Below, in pieces: positions 46,072 through 55,794 of a stretch of 64,000 bases of DNA (positions are counted from its first letter, which is position 1; every line of letters begins with the position of its first letter). A program made the translations under genes and the position numbers. A model generated the notes under the pieces. It was not told where the DNA came from. It searched no databases and saw only the letters and a program-made list of their open reading frames with translations. Source of the DNA: JACDEA01 sp963742585 (GTDB lineage Bacteria; Actinomycetota; Acidimicrobiia; Acidimicrobiales; JACDEA01); NCBI GenBank assembly GCA_963742585.1, contig CAVUMI010000009.1, positions 1,178,001-1,242,000 on the forward strand, written 5' to 3'.

Positions 46072-47271
46072 CGGAGGGGGCCCACCTCGCGGAGGACCAC
46101 GGCCGCCCCCAGGGAGACCAGGAGGAGCATCACGATGCCGTCGGTCGCGGCCGGCGAGAGGGCATTCGCGTCGATGATCGGCGCCGGCGTGTAGTTCAGA
46201 CCCGACGGGCGCAGCGATGAGGCGCAGGCGGGCACCGCCTTGACCGGCGGAACATCCTTCGGCGGCGCGAACTGCGGCGGCGGGTTGTGGACCGGGTTGG
46301 CCACGAAGCCGACCCGCACCCAGACCCCGGGGTACGGCCCGGTGGTGTCGACGTCGCGGGCGTCCCAGACTCGACCGAAGGCGGTCGGACCGACTCGTAG
46401 CAGGGCGCCCAAGCCGGCGAGCCGGTCCGGTGTGGTCGCGCTGTCGCCCACAAGTTCGAGCGTCTTGAGGTCGCAGTCGAGGTTGGCCTTCTGATGGGCG
46501 ACGACATCGGCGACTTGGCTGAGGAGCGTCGCGCCGCGGTCGAGGAGGACGCCGACGTCGCCGCGAGCGTTTCGCAGGCTGTCGGCCACGTTCCGGAGGT
46601 CGGTGAGGGACTGGCCCAGCGAACCCCGGTGCTCGGCCAGCACGTGCGTGAACCGGGTGTTGTTGTCGGCCAGCCGGTCCAGCGCGTCGGTTCGGGTCGC
46701 CAGCGAGGCGGTGAGCTTGTCGCCACCTTCGGCCAGCGCTCGGAGCGAGTCGGTGCGCCCCTGCAACCCCAGCGCCGCCGCCTCGAGGAGTTGCGCCACC
46801 GAATCCGGTGGGATCGAGCTGACGAGCGCGCTGGCCGAACGCAGGAACTCGGAGAATTCGAGCGGGACGTGCGTCTTGCTCATCGGGAGCACAGTGCCCT
46901 TGGCGTACCAGGGGCCCTGACCGTCGCCACTGCCCGGGGGTGGACTGAAGTCGACGTACTGCTCGCCGATCGCCGACTTGCGGAAGATGCTGGCGTCGGA
47001 TCCCTCGGGGATTCGCCGGCTCGCGTTCGATCTCCATCTCGATCCGAACGCCGCCGGGGATGCGTGAGACCTTGCTCACCTGGCCATAGGTGACGCCGAG
47101 GTAGCTGACCTCGGCGTTGGGCAGCACGCCAAAGGCGTTGGGGAACTCAGCCGAGAGGGTGTACGGCCGGTCGAGGCTCCTGAAGCTCACGACCCGTTGC
47201 GTGAGCCAGCCGACCATCACGAGGAAACCCACCGCGAACACGCCGATGTTGATCCACACCCGGCGCTTCAT
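46068..47271 (-). CDS. mceF: MCE-family protein, MceF position (one frameshift)
   Basis: Sixth MCE protein. N-terminal helix VWINIGVFAVGFLVMVGWLT, then the MCE/MlaD domain (LSAEFPNAFGVLPNAEVSYL, GVTYGQVSKVSRIPGGVRIE), a long helical needle-forming segment (ALVSSIPPDSVAQLLEAAAL, LADNNTRFTHVLAEHRGSLG) and, unusually, a C-terminal helix (ATDGIVMLLLVSLGAAVVLR). Indel near 47020. Overlaps mceE by ATGA (47268-47271) and the associated gene by GTGA. Confidence 0.88.
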
Positions 47272-48220
47272 GGGTTCAGCCTCGGATCGAGCTGGGCGGG
47301 CACGACCCACGCATACACCTGGGTGAAGTCGCCGGGGATCACCTTGGGCATGGCCACCGTGAAGCGATCAAGCCAGTCGACCAGCAGTCCCAGAGCATCG
47401 GTCTGTCCCGCGGCGATGCCGACGATGGCGTCGACCTGCTTGATCTGTCGATCGAGGTCGTCGCGGTAACGGGCCAGCACCTCGTTCTGGACCGCGGCCA
47501 GCCGCGAGAGGCCATCGAGTGCGCTGACCGCCCGGTCGCGGTTCTCGGCGAGGATCCGCGTCGTCTCGGCCAGGTTGATCAGCAGGCTGTCGAGGTCGTT
47601 CTTGCCGTTGGCCAGCGCGGTGGCGGTCGGTGTCGAAACCATCGATGATCCGGCCGATGGCCTCAGTGCGGCTGGCGAGCGTCGCCGCTGATCGTCGCCA
47701 GTTCGTCGACCAGCGAGCGGAGCACCGGCCCGCGACCCGCCAAAGGCTTCGGCGCTCGGTCTCGACCAGCGTGGCTATGTCCGTTGCCACCACCGATCCG
47801 AGCGCGGTAACTGCTTGTTCGGCCACAAACTCGAGCTCCGGCGCTATCTCTGACCTTGCTGGCCGGGATGACGTCGCCGTCCCGGAAGTGCGGGCCCGCC
47901 GACGGCTCGCCGTTGGGTCGCAGCTCGACGAACTTCTCACCGAGCAGTGAGGTAGTACGCAGCAAGGCGTTTGAGTCACGGGGCACCTTGACGCCAGGGT
48001 TCAGATTCAGGCGAACGCGGGCCCGGAAGTCCTTGGTGAGGCTGATCTTCTCGATCTGCCCGACGCGCACGTCAGCGACCTGGACCGAGCCGCGCGTCTG
48101 AAGGTCGCCGACATCCTCGAACGTGGCCACGATCGTCGTTCCACCCCGCGCGCACCCCGACAGCGCGCCGGCGAGCGCCCCGACACTGAGCAACGTTGCC
48201 AGCTTGCCGCGGGGGCTCAC
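47268..48220 (-). CDS. mceE: MCE-family lipoprotein, MceE position (frameshifted)
   Basis: GTG 48220 overlaps the mceD stop (GTGA). The N-terminus LATLLSVGALAGALSGCARG carries a lipobox (LSGC), as in mycobacterial MceE/LprK lipoproteins. MCE domain: TIVATFEDVGDLQTRGSVQV then ADVRVGQIEKISLTKDFRAR and LLRTTSLLGEKFVELRP. C-terminal helical part LDSLLINLAETTRILAENRD and VDWLDRFTVAMPKVIPGDFT. Indels near 47640, 47695, 47740 and 47850. Confidence 0.87.
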
Positions 48221-49399
48221 GAGAACACCTCCGCCAGAGATCGCGCGACGCGGCCCAGCAAACCGCCGGATTTCTTCGATGCCTTGGCCGTCGCCGCGTG
48301 GCGCCGCCGGTGCACTGGCGGGTGACGCCGGTGCAATGGTGGAGGCCGTCGTGGTGGTGGTTGGCAGCGCGGCAGTTGACGTCGGCTGGAACACACAGCA
48401 CGTCGACCGGAATCCCGAGCGCCCTGAACACCTGCGCCACCGTCGGGCTGGCCGAGTTACGCAGGTCGAGGTGGTGGAAATCCGGATCCCACGCACCAGC
48501 GAGACCTTCGGTGCCGTCGAGGTCGGGACCGGCTACGAGCAGCGGTGCGGCGTCGAGGAGGTTGCGCACCGCGTCGATGTTCGTGTTGACCGACTGGAGT
48601 ACGCGGGTGAGCACAGTGAGGTCACGATCCAGGCTCGCGGCGTGCTCACTGGTGAGATTGAGGCCGCTAGTCGCCAATGACGCGAGGTTCTTGACCAGTC
48701 GCTCGATCGCGTTGCGCTCGTCGGCCAGCAGGCCCGTCGTCTGGGCGAACCCGTCCATCACCCGGCCCAGGGCCGACCTCTCGGGTCCTGAGCGTCGCGG
48801 TGAACCGATCGAAGTTGTCGACGAGGGCAGACCAGCTGCTTGGTCCTTGTCGGCCAGCGCCGTCGTGAGGTCGGCCAAGTCCCTTCAGCGCACCGTTCAG
48901 GTCCGGGCCCGTGCCTTTGAGGTCGTCGCCCAGGTTCTTCACCAGGCGGCCCGTCGCCTTCGGGTCGAGCGCGTCGAGCAGATGCTTGATCGCGGCCAGC
49001 GCCTCGTCGGGTTCGACCGGGATCGACGGTCCGCTCGAGCGGGATCACCGCGCCGTCGCGGAGCTCGGGGCGTGCCGTCGGTCCAGGCCGGCAACAGTTG
49101 CACGTAGCGCTCGCCGATCAGCGAGAGCGGCACGATCGGCGGCTCGCACATCGGCGGGCACTGGGACGTCCTTGTTCATCCGGAGCGACACCCGACTTTG
49201 TCGCCTTCGACCTTGATCGACGTGACCCGCCCGGCAGGCAGGCCGAGCACCTTCACGCTCGAGGCGGGGTACAGGCTGATGCGCCTTGTCGAAGTACGCG
49301 GTGAGCCGGTACCCGCTCGGCGACCCAGGCCCAGCTGCAGCCGGCAAGGCCCAGCGGAGCCATCGCAATCGCCAGCGGCGTCGCCAAGCGCCGGATCAC
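48217..49399 (-). CDS. mceD: MCE-family protein, MceD position (frameshifted)
   Basis: GTG 49399 overlaps the mceC stop. N-terminus IRRLATPLAIAMAPLGLAGC has LAGC, a possible lipobox, then YRLTAYFDKA and the MCE domain YPASSVKVLGLPAGRVTSIK, VEGDKV, IGERYVQLLPAWTDG. Helical part DALDPKATGRLVKNLGDDLK, NAIERLVKNLASLATSGLNL, TNIDAVRNLLDAAPLLVAGP and a terminal GLLGRVARSLAEVFS. At least eight indels. The lipobox is at the edge of credible and could simply be a membrane anchor. Confidence 0.85.
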
Positions 49400-50415
49400 T
49401 GGCCCCGTCCCCATGAGCTGCTGCAACAGGCCGAGGAGCCCCGGACCGATCGAGCGCACGTAGATGTCGGCCCACGGCCCATGCACCGTTGCCCTGGCTA
49501 GCCCAAGCGCGCCGGGACCGAGATAGGCCAACGTGCGATCGAGGTCGGCCTGCCGGCGGTCGAGGATGTCGATGGTGGGATGAAGCGTTTCGAGGATGAG
49601 ATCCAGTTCGGTCAGGTGGCCACCGAGGATGCCGGCCAGCTGACCGATGGCGATGTTGGTGCTCTCGATGCCGCTGGCGATGTCGGCCCGCCGCCGGGTG
49701 ACGAGGTCGAGGATGGCCTGGCTCTGATCAAGCAGCGATACCAGCGTGCGGTCCTTCTCCGCCAATGTGCCCGACAGCGTGTCGGCCTTTTCCAGCAGAT
49801 CGCGGAGCTGCACGTCGCGCGAACCGATCGCGGTGCCGACCTTGTTGAGCCCTCGTAGCAGCTGCGGCCACCTGCGCCTGCTTGCCCTCGGTGATGTCGG
49901 CCAGCTGCGTGATCAGCCGGTTGAGCTTCTCGGTGTCGGTCGCCTCGATGGCGCGGGTGCTGACCTTGGTCAGTTCGAAGACGTCGAACGGCGTCTTGGT
50001 GCGCTCTACCGGGATCACCCGGCGCGCCTCGCTCGAGATCCTCGAGATACGGCGCGGTGACCTTGCCCGAGAGCCGCACATACTTGGCGCCCAGCAGCGT
50101 GGCGAGTGAGATCTCGGCGTGGGTGTTGGTGGCCGACAGCCGCACGCCGCGATTGACGACCATCGTGACGATCACGTTGCCGGCGTTGCGGTCGGCCTGA
50201 ACACCAGTGACCCGGCCGACGCGAACGCCGGCGACGCGTACGGGCGCCGCGCTGACTGATACCGGAAGCGTCGGTGAACACCGCCTTCACCGTGTAGGCG
50301 TCCTCGACGAAGCTTGAACAGCCCGACGCTGAACGCGGCCAGCGTGATCGCACGCCAGCAACGCGACCGAGACCAGCCCGACGAGATACGGGTTGCGGTC
50401 GCGGAAGGACTTCAT
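49396..50415 (-). CDS. mceC: MCE-family protein, MceC position (frameshifted)
   Basis: ATG 50415 overlaps the mceB stop (ATGA 50412-50415). KSFRDRNPYLVGLVSVALLA anchors the protein; MCE domain GVRVGRVTGVQADRNAGN (restored), VIVTMVVNRGVRLSATNTHA, LLGAKYVRLSGKVTAPYLED. Helical needle TRAIEATDTEKLNRLITQLA, DLLEKADTLSGTLAEKDRTL, ILGGHLTELDLILETLHPTI. C-terminus DIYVRSIGPGLLGLLQQLMG. Indels near 50030, 50245, 50310, 50350 and 49860. Confidence 0.87.
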
Positions 50416-51494
50416 CGCCGCACGCCGATCAACTGGCGCAATGCGTCGACGCCCGTGGGTCGACGCGGCAGGCGCCGAGACACCGGACAAGCGGGATGCA
50501 CGGCACCTCGACTGCGGCGGCGGAGCCGACAGTCCCGCAAAGGATGTCCTGGTTGAGCCACTCGCCGAGACCGGCTGGCGGTGAACAACCGCTTCGATGC
50601 GTCGTCGAGGTTGAGCACGGTGTTGTCGAGCGTCGGCAACTTGGTGCGCACCAACTCGATGATCTTGGCCAGGTTGCTCACCGTGCGGTCGATCTGGGCG
50701 CGGTTGTTCTGGAGCAGACCACCAAAGTTCTCTGAGAAGGTCTTCAGCTCGGTGAAGGCCGAGTCGAGCACGTCGGTGTGCTCACTGAACGTCTTGGTGA
50801 TGGCGACGAGGTTGTCGAGGATCGTGCGGATCTCGCGGATCGCGGGCGGCGATCGTCCCCGCGACGGTGTCGAGGTTCTCGATCAAGCGACCGATGGCCT
50901 GGTCGCGCGCGCCGAGCGTGCCGGCCAGGGCGGCGAGGTTGTCGATGGCCAGCCGGAGCTTGGGCTCGTTGCCGTCGAGGCCGCCGACCACCGCGTCGAG
51001 GAACGTGTTGACCTGCTGCGGATCGATCGCCTTCACGATGGGTCCCAAGCCGGTTGAACAGCTCGCCCAGGTCGACGACCGACCGGGTGATGGTGACCCG
51101 CTCCCCGGCCCGCAAGATGGTGGCCGCCGAACCCGGATACAGGTACAGATAACGCTGCCCGAGCAAGTTGCGCCAGCGGATCGCCGCGCTGGTGTCGGTC
51201 GGCCAGCTTCACGCCGTCCCTGACCTTGAACGTGACCTGCGCCCGGCCGTCGATGACCTTGACCTTGGTGACCTTCCCGACGACCACGCCGGCGACCTTC
51301 ACGTTGTCGTTCGGCAGCATGCCGGTGACGTCGTCGAACATCGCCCGCAGCGTGTACTGGTTATCCAGGAGCTGGATCGGCCCGAGCTTCAGCGACTGGA
51401 TGTTCCCAATCGAGAAGTACAGGTACCCGGTGATGAGCGAGCAGGGCAGCACGAAGAGCAGCAGCAGCTTGATCATCGTGCGCCGCAGGTTCAC
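50412..51494 (-). CDS. mceB: MCE-family protein, MceB position (frameshifted)
   Basis: Start MNLRRTMIKLLLLFVLPCSL, then MCE domain YTLRAMFDDVTGMLPNDNVK, VAGVVVGKVTKVKVIDGRAQ, RWRNLLGQRYLYLYPG. Helical needle LDAVVGGLDGNEPKLRLAID, NLAALAGTLGARDQAIGRLI, FTELKTFSENFGGLLQNNRA, TLDNTVLNLDDASKRLFTAS, ending DALRQLIGVRR. Indels near 51195, 51045, 50845 and 50575. ATG 51494 lies 27 bases after the mceA stop. Confidence 0.87.
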
Positions 51495-51521
51495 CGCGCC
51501 CTCACTTGCCCAGATTCCTGA

Positions 51522-52617
51522 TCAGCTCTCGGAGCGCGGCGGTCCCCGCAGCGGCGCGAGCGACTTCGGCGCGGGCCCCGACGCCTTCGCATTGGCAACA
51601 ACCGGCTGCGGGCCACTGTTTGGACAGAGCGGGTCGACCCCACGACCAAGCAGGCAGTTCTCGCCGAGGACCAGCTTGATCGCCGCCAGGTTGGTGCCGT
51701 CGCCGAAGGGGATGCGGGAGGCCTCGGCCAGGATCTGCACGAACTGACGCAGGCCCACCACCAGTGGGCCGATGTGGTCGCGGCCGTCGTAGAGGACCTG
51801 GATGGCCTTGCCGCCCTCGGTGACGGTCTTACGCAGGAACGGCCGGTTGTTCTCGAGCACGTCGGCGACGTCAGCTGTGAGGCGGGCGCCCTCTTCGAGG
51901 AACGTCGCCAGTTCGTTTCCTCGCTTGTTGAGTTCCGGTAGCGCGGCGTTGAGGTCGCGCGCTCCGGCGATCAGATCGTCGCCGCGGCGCCCGAACTCCT
52001 CGGAGAGGTTGGCCAGGTCGTTGAGGAACTGCTGGGTGTCCGCGCTATGCGCGGCCTGGACCCGGGCCAGCTTTTCGAGGTTTTCGAGCGAGCGGTTGAT
52101 GGCCGCGCCTTCGCCTTCGCCGCCAGCGGCCAGGGTGCCGATGACCACCGCGAGCTCCTCGGGCTTGACCGCCTTGAGGATGGGATACAGATCGGCCAGC
52201 ACGCGTTCAAGCTCGAAGCCGCCGAGGGTGTTCTTGATTTCACCCTCGTCGCGTAGATACGGACCGGTTGCCTCGGTCGGTCCGGGATCGATGTCGATGA
52301 ACTTCTCGCCGAAGAGCGTCTTGGGGCGGATGGTCGCCTTCGAGTCGATCGGCACCGTCTCGTTCTGGTTGATCTCCATGCGAACCCGCGCCCGGCCGTC
52401 GCTGCAGGGAGACGTGCTTGACCCGTCCGATGTTGACGCCGTGGATCTTGACGTCGGAGGTGTCCTTCAAGCCCTGTCCGGCGGCGGCGAAGGTGGCCTC
52501 CAGGTGGTAGGCGTTCTCGAAGAGCCCGTTGGAGATCTTGGCGCCGAGAATCACCGCGCTGAGGAACAAGATCAGGGCGATGGCGCCTGATAAGGCTCGA
52601 ACGGCTCGTTCAGACAA
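51522..52617 (-). CDS. mceA: MCE-family protein, MceA position (one frameshift)
   Basis: First substrate-binding MCE subunit. ALSGAIALILFLSAVILGAK anchor, MCE domain HLEATFAAAGQGLKDTSDVK, IHGVNIGRVKHVSLQ, LFGEKFIDIDPGPTE. Needle segment KAVKPEELAVVIGTLAAGGE, DLNAALPELNKRGNELATFL, ENNRPFLRKTVTEGGKAIQV. Cys pair near the C-terminus (GENCLLGRGVDPLCPNSG). Indel near 52405. ATG 52617 follows the second permease by 6 bases. Confidence 0.9.
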
Positions 52618-52623
52618 GTACGG

Positions 52624-53472
52624 CTACCCCGCCACCTTGACCGTGTTGCCGCCGCCCCAGAAGAAGATCGAGAGCACGAGGTTCAGCACGACGACGGCCA
52701 CGATGCTCAGGCGGATCGCCCGCCCAACCGCTACGCCAACGCCCGCCGGGCCGCCCGTGGCGAAGTAGCCGTAGTAGCAGTGGATCAGGGCCACGACGAT
52801 GGCAAACATGCACGCCTTGGCCAGGCTGTACGCCACGTCGATGGGCGGCAGGTACAGCCTGAAGTAGTGGTGGTAGATCCCTGGTGAGAGACCAAAGAAC
52901 CGGGTGGTGACGAACTCGGTGGCGAAGAAACTGGCAAACAACGAGAACAGATACAGCGGGATGATGCAGACGAAGGCGGCGACGACGCGCGTCGACACCA
53001 GGTACACGAGCGTGGGCACCGACATCACTTCGAGGGCATCAATCTCATCGGAGATGCGCATCGCGCCGAGCTCGGCGGTGAACCCGGCTCCTACCTGCGC
53101 CGCGAAAGCCACGCCGGCGATGATCGGGGTGATCTCTCTGGTGTTGGCAAAACTGCCGACCAGGCCGGTGAAGGCCTGCGCGCCGATCTGCTCGAGGCCC
53201 TTGTAACCCTGCAGACCGACCTCGGTACCGGTGAAGAACGACATCGAGAAGATCACGAACACCATGCCGCCGCCCACGATGAGCGCACCGGCACCGATCG
53301 TGATGTCGCTGATCATCGACGCCAGCATCCCGCCGTAGCCGCGCCGGAACAGTCGCAGCGTGAGGACATCACCCATCGCCCGCCCATAGAAGGACAGCTG
53401 GCGGCCGATCTCCTCCAACATGTTGGTGACGTACCGCCCAGCGGTCTTGCCGACACGCGTGATCGCTGCCAT
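52624..53472 (-). CDS. yrbEB: MCE transporter permease, YrbE B position
   Basis: 282 residues, intact, about five to six membrane helices. GGMLASMISDITIGAGALIV, ANTREITPIIAGVAFAAQVG, AGFTAELGAMRISDEIDALE (the conserved E-x-D-A-L-E region of MlaE/YrbE permeases that contacts the ATPase), VMSVPTLVYLVSTRVVAAFV. ATG 53472 abuts the first permease stop (TAGATG). Mediates inner-membrane passage of lipids delivered by the Mce proteins. Confidence 0.92.
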   Translation of the reverse strand: MAAITRVGKTAGRYVTNMLEEIGRQLSFYGRAMGDVLTLRLFRRGYGGMLASMISDITIGAGALIVGGGMVFVIFSMSFFTGTEVGLQGYKGLEQIGAQAFTGLVGSFANTREITPIIAGVAFAAQVGAGFTAELGAMRISDEIDALEVMSVPTLVYLVSTRVVAAFVCIIPLYLFSLFASFFATEFVTTRFFGLSPGIYHHYFRLYLPPIDVAYSLAKACMFAIVVALIHCYYGYFATGGPAGVGVAVGRAIRLSIVAVVVLNLVLSIFFWGGGNTVKVAG

Positions 53473-54255
53473 CTAGAACTTCTGAGGGACGATCGCGAAG
53501 TAGAGGGACGTCATGACGAAGTTCACGAAGAAGATGAGGATGAACGTGACGACGACGGCCTGGTTCACCGCGTCGCCGACACCCTTCGGCCCGCCTTTGG
53601 CGTAGAGGCCCTTGTAACACGCCACCATCGCCGCGCACATGCCGAACAGGAACGCCTTGGCGACCGCGGAGACCAAGTCGGCGGACTGCACCAGCACGGT
53701 GAAGCCCGAGAAGTACGCGCCCGCGGTGACGTGTTGGACAAGGACGTTGTAGACGAAGCCACCAGCCAGTCCGGCGAGACTCACCAGCGACACGAGGAAG
53801 ATGCTGACGAAGCTGGCCGCCCACAGGCGAGGTGTCACCAGCCGGTGGATCGGGTTGACGGCCATCACCTCCATGGCGGCGATCTCGTCGCGGATTTTGC
53901 GGGATCCGAGGTCCGCGGTCATCGCCGAACCGCCGGCGCCGGCGATCATCAGCGCAGTTGCCACCGGAGCGGCTTCACGGACGACGGCCAACACCATCGC
54001 CGAGCCGGTCGCCGACTCCGCACCGAGCTGGCCGTTGAACGAGCCAACATGCAGAGCGATCACCGCACCGAAGGGAATGGCGATCAGGATCACTGGCGCG
54101 CTGGTGACCTTGGCGATGAACCAGCACTGATCGATGAACTCCTTCCACCAGTCGCGGATCAGGTAGGTCTTGCGCAGTCCCTCGAGCGCGACCGCGAACA
54201 TGTTGCCCGTCTCGCGAACGAGCGTCTGTGGCTTCTGCGTAAACGCGTTCGCCAC
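53473..54255 (-). CDS. yrbEA: MCE transporter permease, YrbE A position
   Basis: 260 residues, intact. WWKEFIDQCWFIAKVTSAPV, AVVREAAPVATALMIAGAGG, SAMTADLGSRKIRDEIAAME, VMAVNPIHRLVTPRLWAASF: the MlaE/YrbE permease core with the E-I-A-A-M-E ATPase-contact helix. GTG 54255 is the start and shares its first base with the TAG of the last mini-ORF of the 41-bp tandem repeat, which also provides the ribosome site GGGAGA. Confidence 0.92.
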   Translation of the reverse strand: MANAFTQKPQTLVRETGNMFAVALEGLRKTYLIRDWWKEFIDQCWFIAKVTSAPVILIAIPFGAVIALHVGSFNGQLGAESATGSAMVLAVVREAAPVATALMIAGAGGSAMTADLGSRKIRDEIAAMEVMAVNPIHRLVTPRLWAASFVSIFLVSLVSLAGLAGGFVYNVLVQHVTAGAYFSGFTVLVQSADLVSAVAKAFLFGMCAAMVACYKGLYAKGGPKGVGDAVNQAVVVTFILIFFVNFVMTSLYFAIVPQKF

Positions 54256-54422
54256 TATTTCTCCCGGTCGCCTTCCGTCTTCGCCTCCGGCTCCCTCATA
54301 TCTCCCGGTCGCCTTCCGTCTTCGCCTCCGGCTCCCTCATATCTCCCGGTCGCCTTCCGTCTTCGCCTCCGGCTCCCTCATATCTCCCGGTCGCCTTCCG
54401 TCTTCGCCTCCGGCTCCCTCAT
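54255..54422 (-). CDS. Chain of four 14-residue mini-ORFs coupling the ABC ATPase to YrbE A
   Basis: The ATPase stop TGA (54421-54419) overlaps ATG at 54422 (ATGA). The frame MREPEAKTEGDREI ends with TGA that overlaps the next ATG at 54381, and so on at 54340 and 54299. The last copy, MREPEAKTEGDREK, ends in TAG (54257-54255), whose G starts the permease GTG. So a ribosome could pass from ATPase to permease through four restart events. Whether the peptides accumulate is unknown. The single-copy relative at 23456-23503 encodes MRESEAKPEDDRETA. Confidence 0.6.
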
Positions 54423-54423
54423 A
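54260..54423 (-). repeat. Four perfect tandem copies of a 41-bp unit
   Basis: Copies at 54260-54300, 54301-54341, 54342-54382 and 54383-54423 are identical. On the minus strand each begins TATGAGGGAGCCGGAGGCGA and ends GACGGAAGGCGACCGGGAGA. There are no spacers, so it is not a CRISPR. 41 is not a multiple of 3, so the unit changes frame each time. A diverged single copy (37 of 40 bases) lies at 23456-23495 between two unrelated genes. Confidence 0.95.
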
Positions 54424-55246
54424 CCGTCATGATCTTGGCTTTGGAGAGGTCTGCGCTGGCGTCTTCCTCGCTCTCGTCGGACATCTCGTCCATCCCGATC
54501 GGCCCCTTGGCCATGCCGGATAGGAACTGCTTGATGATGCGGTTGTCGCTCTTGCGCATGTCGTTCTTGCTGGAAAACTTCACCAGCCCTGATCGGAAGA
54601 GCACCCCGATGTACTCCGCGGTCCGCATCACCGACGGGATGTTGTGGGTGATGATGAAGAAGGTGGCGTTGGTCTCCTTCTGCACGTCAACCACCAGTTC
54701 GTCCAGGTAGGCCACCCGCACCGGATCGAGACCCGAGTCGGGTTCGTCGAACAGCACGATCTCGGGGTCGAGCACCAGCGCCCGCGCCAACCCGGCCCGC
54801 TTCTTCATCCCGCCGGAGACTTCGCCCGGCAGCTTCTTGAGGTGGTCGAGCAGGCCGACCAACCCAGCCTTTTCGAGCACGATCTCCCGCACCTCGCGCT
54901 CGGACTTCTTCGTGTGCTCGCGGAGCGGGAAGGCGATGTTGTTGTAGAGGTCCATCGATCCGAACAGCGCGCCGTCCTGGAACAAGACGCCGAACTTGCG
55001 ACGGATCCGGTAGAGGTCCTTCTCGCTCATCCCGACGATGTTCTCGCCGTCTACCCAGATCTCACCGCCGTCGGGTCGCAGCAGCCCGATGATGTTCTTG
55101 AGGAGAACCGACTTGCCGGTGCCCGACGGGCCCATGATCGCCGTGATCCGGCTCTTCGGTACATCAAAGGTGATGTCCTGCAGCACCGTGTGCGAGCCAA
55201 ACGACTTCGTCACGCCTCGCAACGAGATGATGGCTTCGTCGGCCAA
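54419..55246 (-). CDS. MCE transporter ATPase (MlaF/MceG-like)
   Basis: About 275 residues, intact. ISLRGVTKSFGSHTVLQDIT, Walker A GPSGTGKS, Q-loop LFQDGALFGS, signature VSGGMKKRAGLARAL, Walker B IVLFDEPDSGLDP, H-loop ITHN. The LSGGM/VSGGM signature with DEPDSGLDP is typical of MlaF/Mkl. The C-terminal tail (SDESEEDASADLSKAK) is long and acidic as in MceG. TTG 55246 with ribosome site GAGGGGAG is the likely start. In mycobacteria the ATPase is encoded apart from the mce operons; here it leads the operon. Confidence 0.92.
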   Translation of the reverse strand: MADEAIISLRGVTKSFGSHTVLQDITFDVPKSRITAIMGPSGTGKSVLLKNIIGLLRPDGGEIWVDGENIVGMSEKDLYRIRRKFGVLFQDGALFGSMDLYNNIAFPLREHTKKSEREVREIVLEKAGLVGLLDHLKKLPGEVSGGMKKRAGLARALVLDPEIVLFDEPDSGLDPVRVAYLDELVVDVQKETNATFFIITHNIPSVMRTAEYIGVLFRSGLVKFSSKNDMRKSDNRIIKQFLSGMAKGPIGMDEMSDESEEDASADLSKAKIMTV

Positions 55247-55258
55247 CGCACTCCCCTC

Positions 55259-55794
55259 ACAAAGTGACGGACGCCACAGCGCAGAGGACCCTAGCCCCAA
55301 CACCCCGGGGCGCGAAGACAGGCGCACGCAGAAGCCAACTCAGTAGGCCACGCCGAAAGGCGCCGGCTGCGATCGCCGCCGAAGGCGGCCTCGACACAGC
55401 TGGCGCAGAAAGCCTTCAGCGGGAGGAGCGGAGGGCTTGGCCCGGAGCAACGACCACGGTTGGTTCGTCGAGCAAGCTCCGCTTGCAAGACGAAGGAAGT
55501 CCAGGAGACCGTTGGTGCCATCCTTTAGCCCTCGTGGGGTTATTCGGATGTTCTCTACTTGGTCTCCTGGACCCCCCGCTGCCCTAAACCGCCCCCGCCG
55601 GTCGAACCCGCTGTGACGAGACCGACCGGAGGACCACGACCCTGGCGTTAGGCGTCAGGACGGACGTAGTTATTGCCGGTTAAACGCCGCGCGTCAAGCG
55701 GCGCGGCGACGCCGTGAGCAGGCACTTCGCGCGTCGCCGCAGGTCAAGCGTTCGCGGAAATTTTATGGGCGCGCAGTACGTACGCCACGCGCCG
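55259..55794. other. Gene-free structured region upstream of the mce operon
   Basis: 536 bases without a convincing gene. It holds several strong potential hairpins: CGCC GAAA GGCG (55351-55362), GCCGCC GAA GGCGGC (55375-55389), TTCGTC-GA-GCAAGC TCC GCTTGC-AA-GACGAA (55464-55494), and a perfect 12-bp pair GTCCAGGAGACC (55499-55510) with GGTCTCCTGGAC (55561-55572) enclosing 50 bases, plus CGCCGC GCGTCAA GCGGCG (55685-55703). Possible structured RNA, long mce leader (minus strand) or an interspersed repeat. It does not match RNase P RNA, tmRNA or SRP RNA landmarks that I can recognise. Confidence 0.5.

Noticed and set aside
54260..54423. CRISPR array
   Set aside because: Units are perfect and directly adjacent with no spacers, and no cas genes are present.
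55264..55587. Possible 107-residue plus-strand or 76-residue minus-strand protein
   Set aside because: Neither has a ribosome site, family motif or convincing composition, and the stretch is full of hairpins.
55259..55794. RNase P RNA, tmRNA, SRP RNA or c-di-AMP riboswitch
   Set aside because: I looked for their conserved cores and found none, so no class is assigned.
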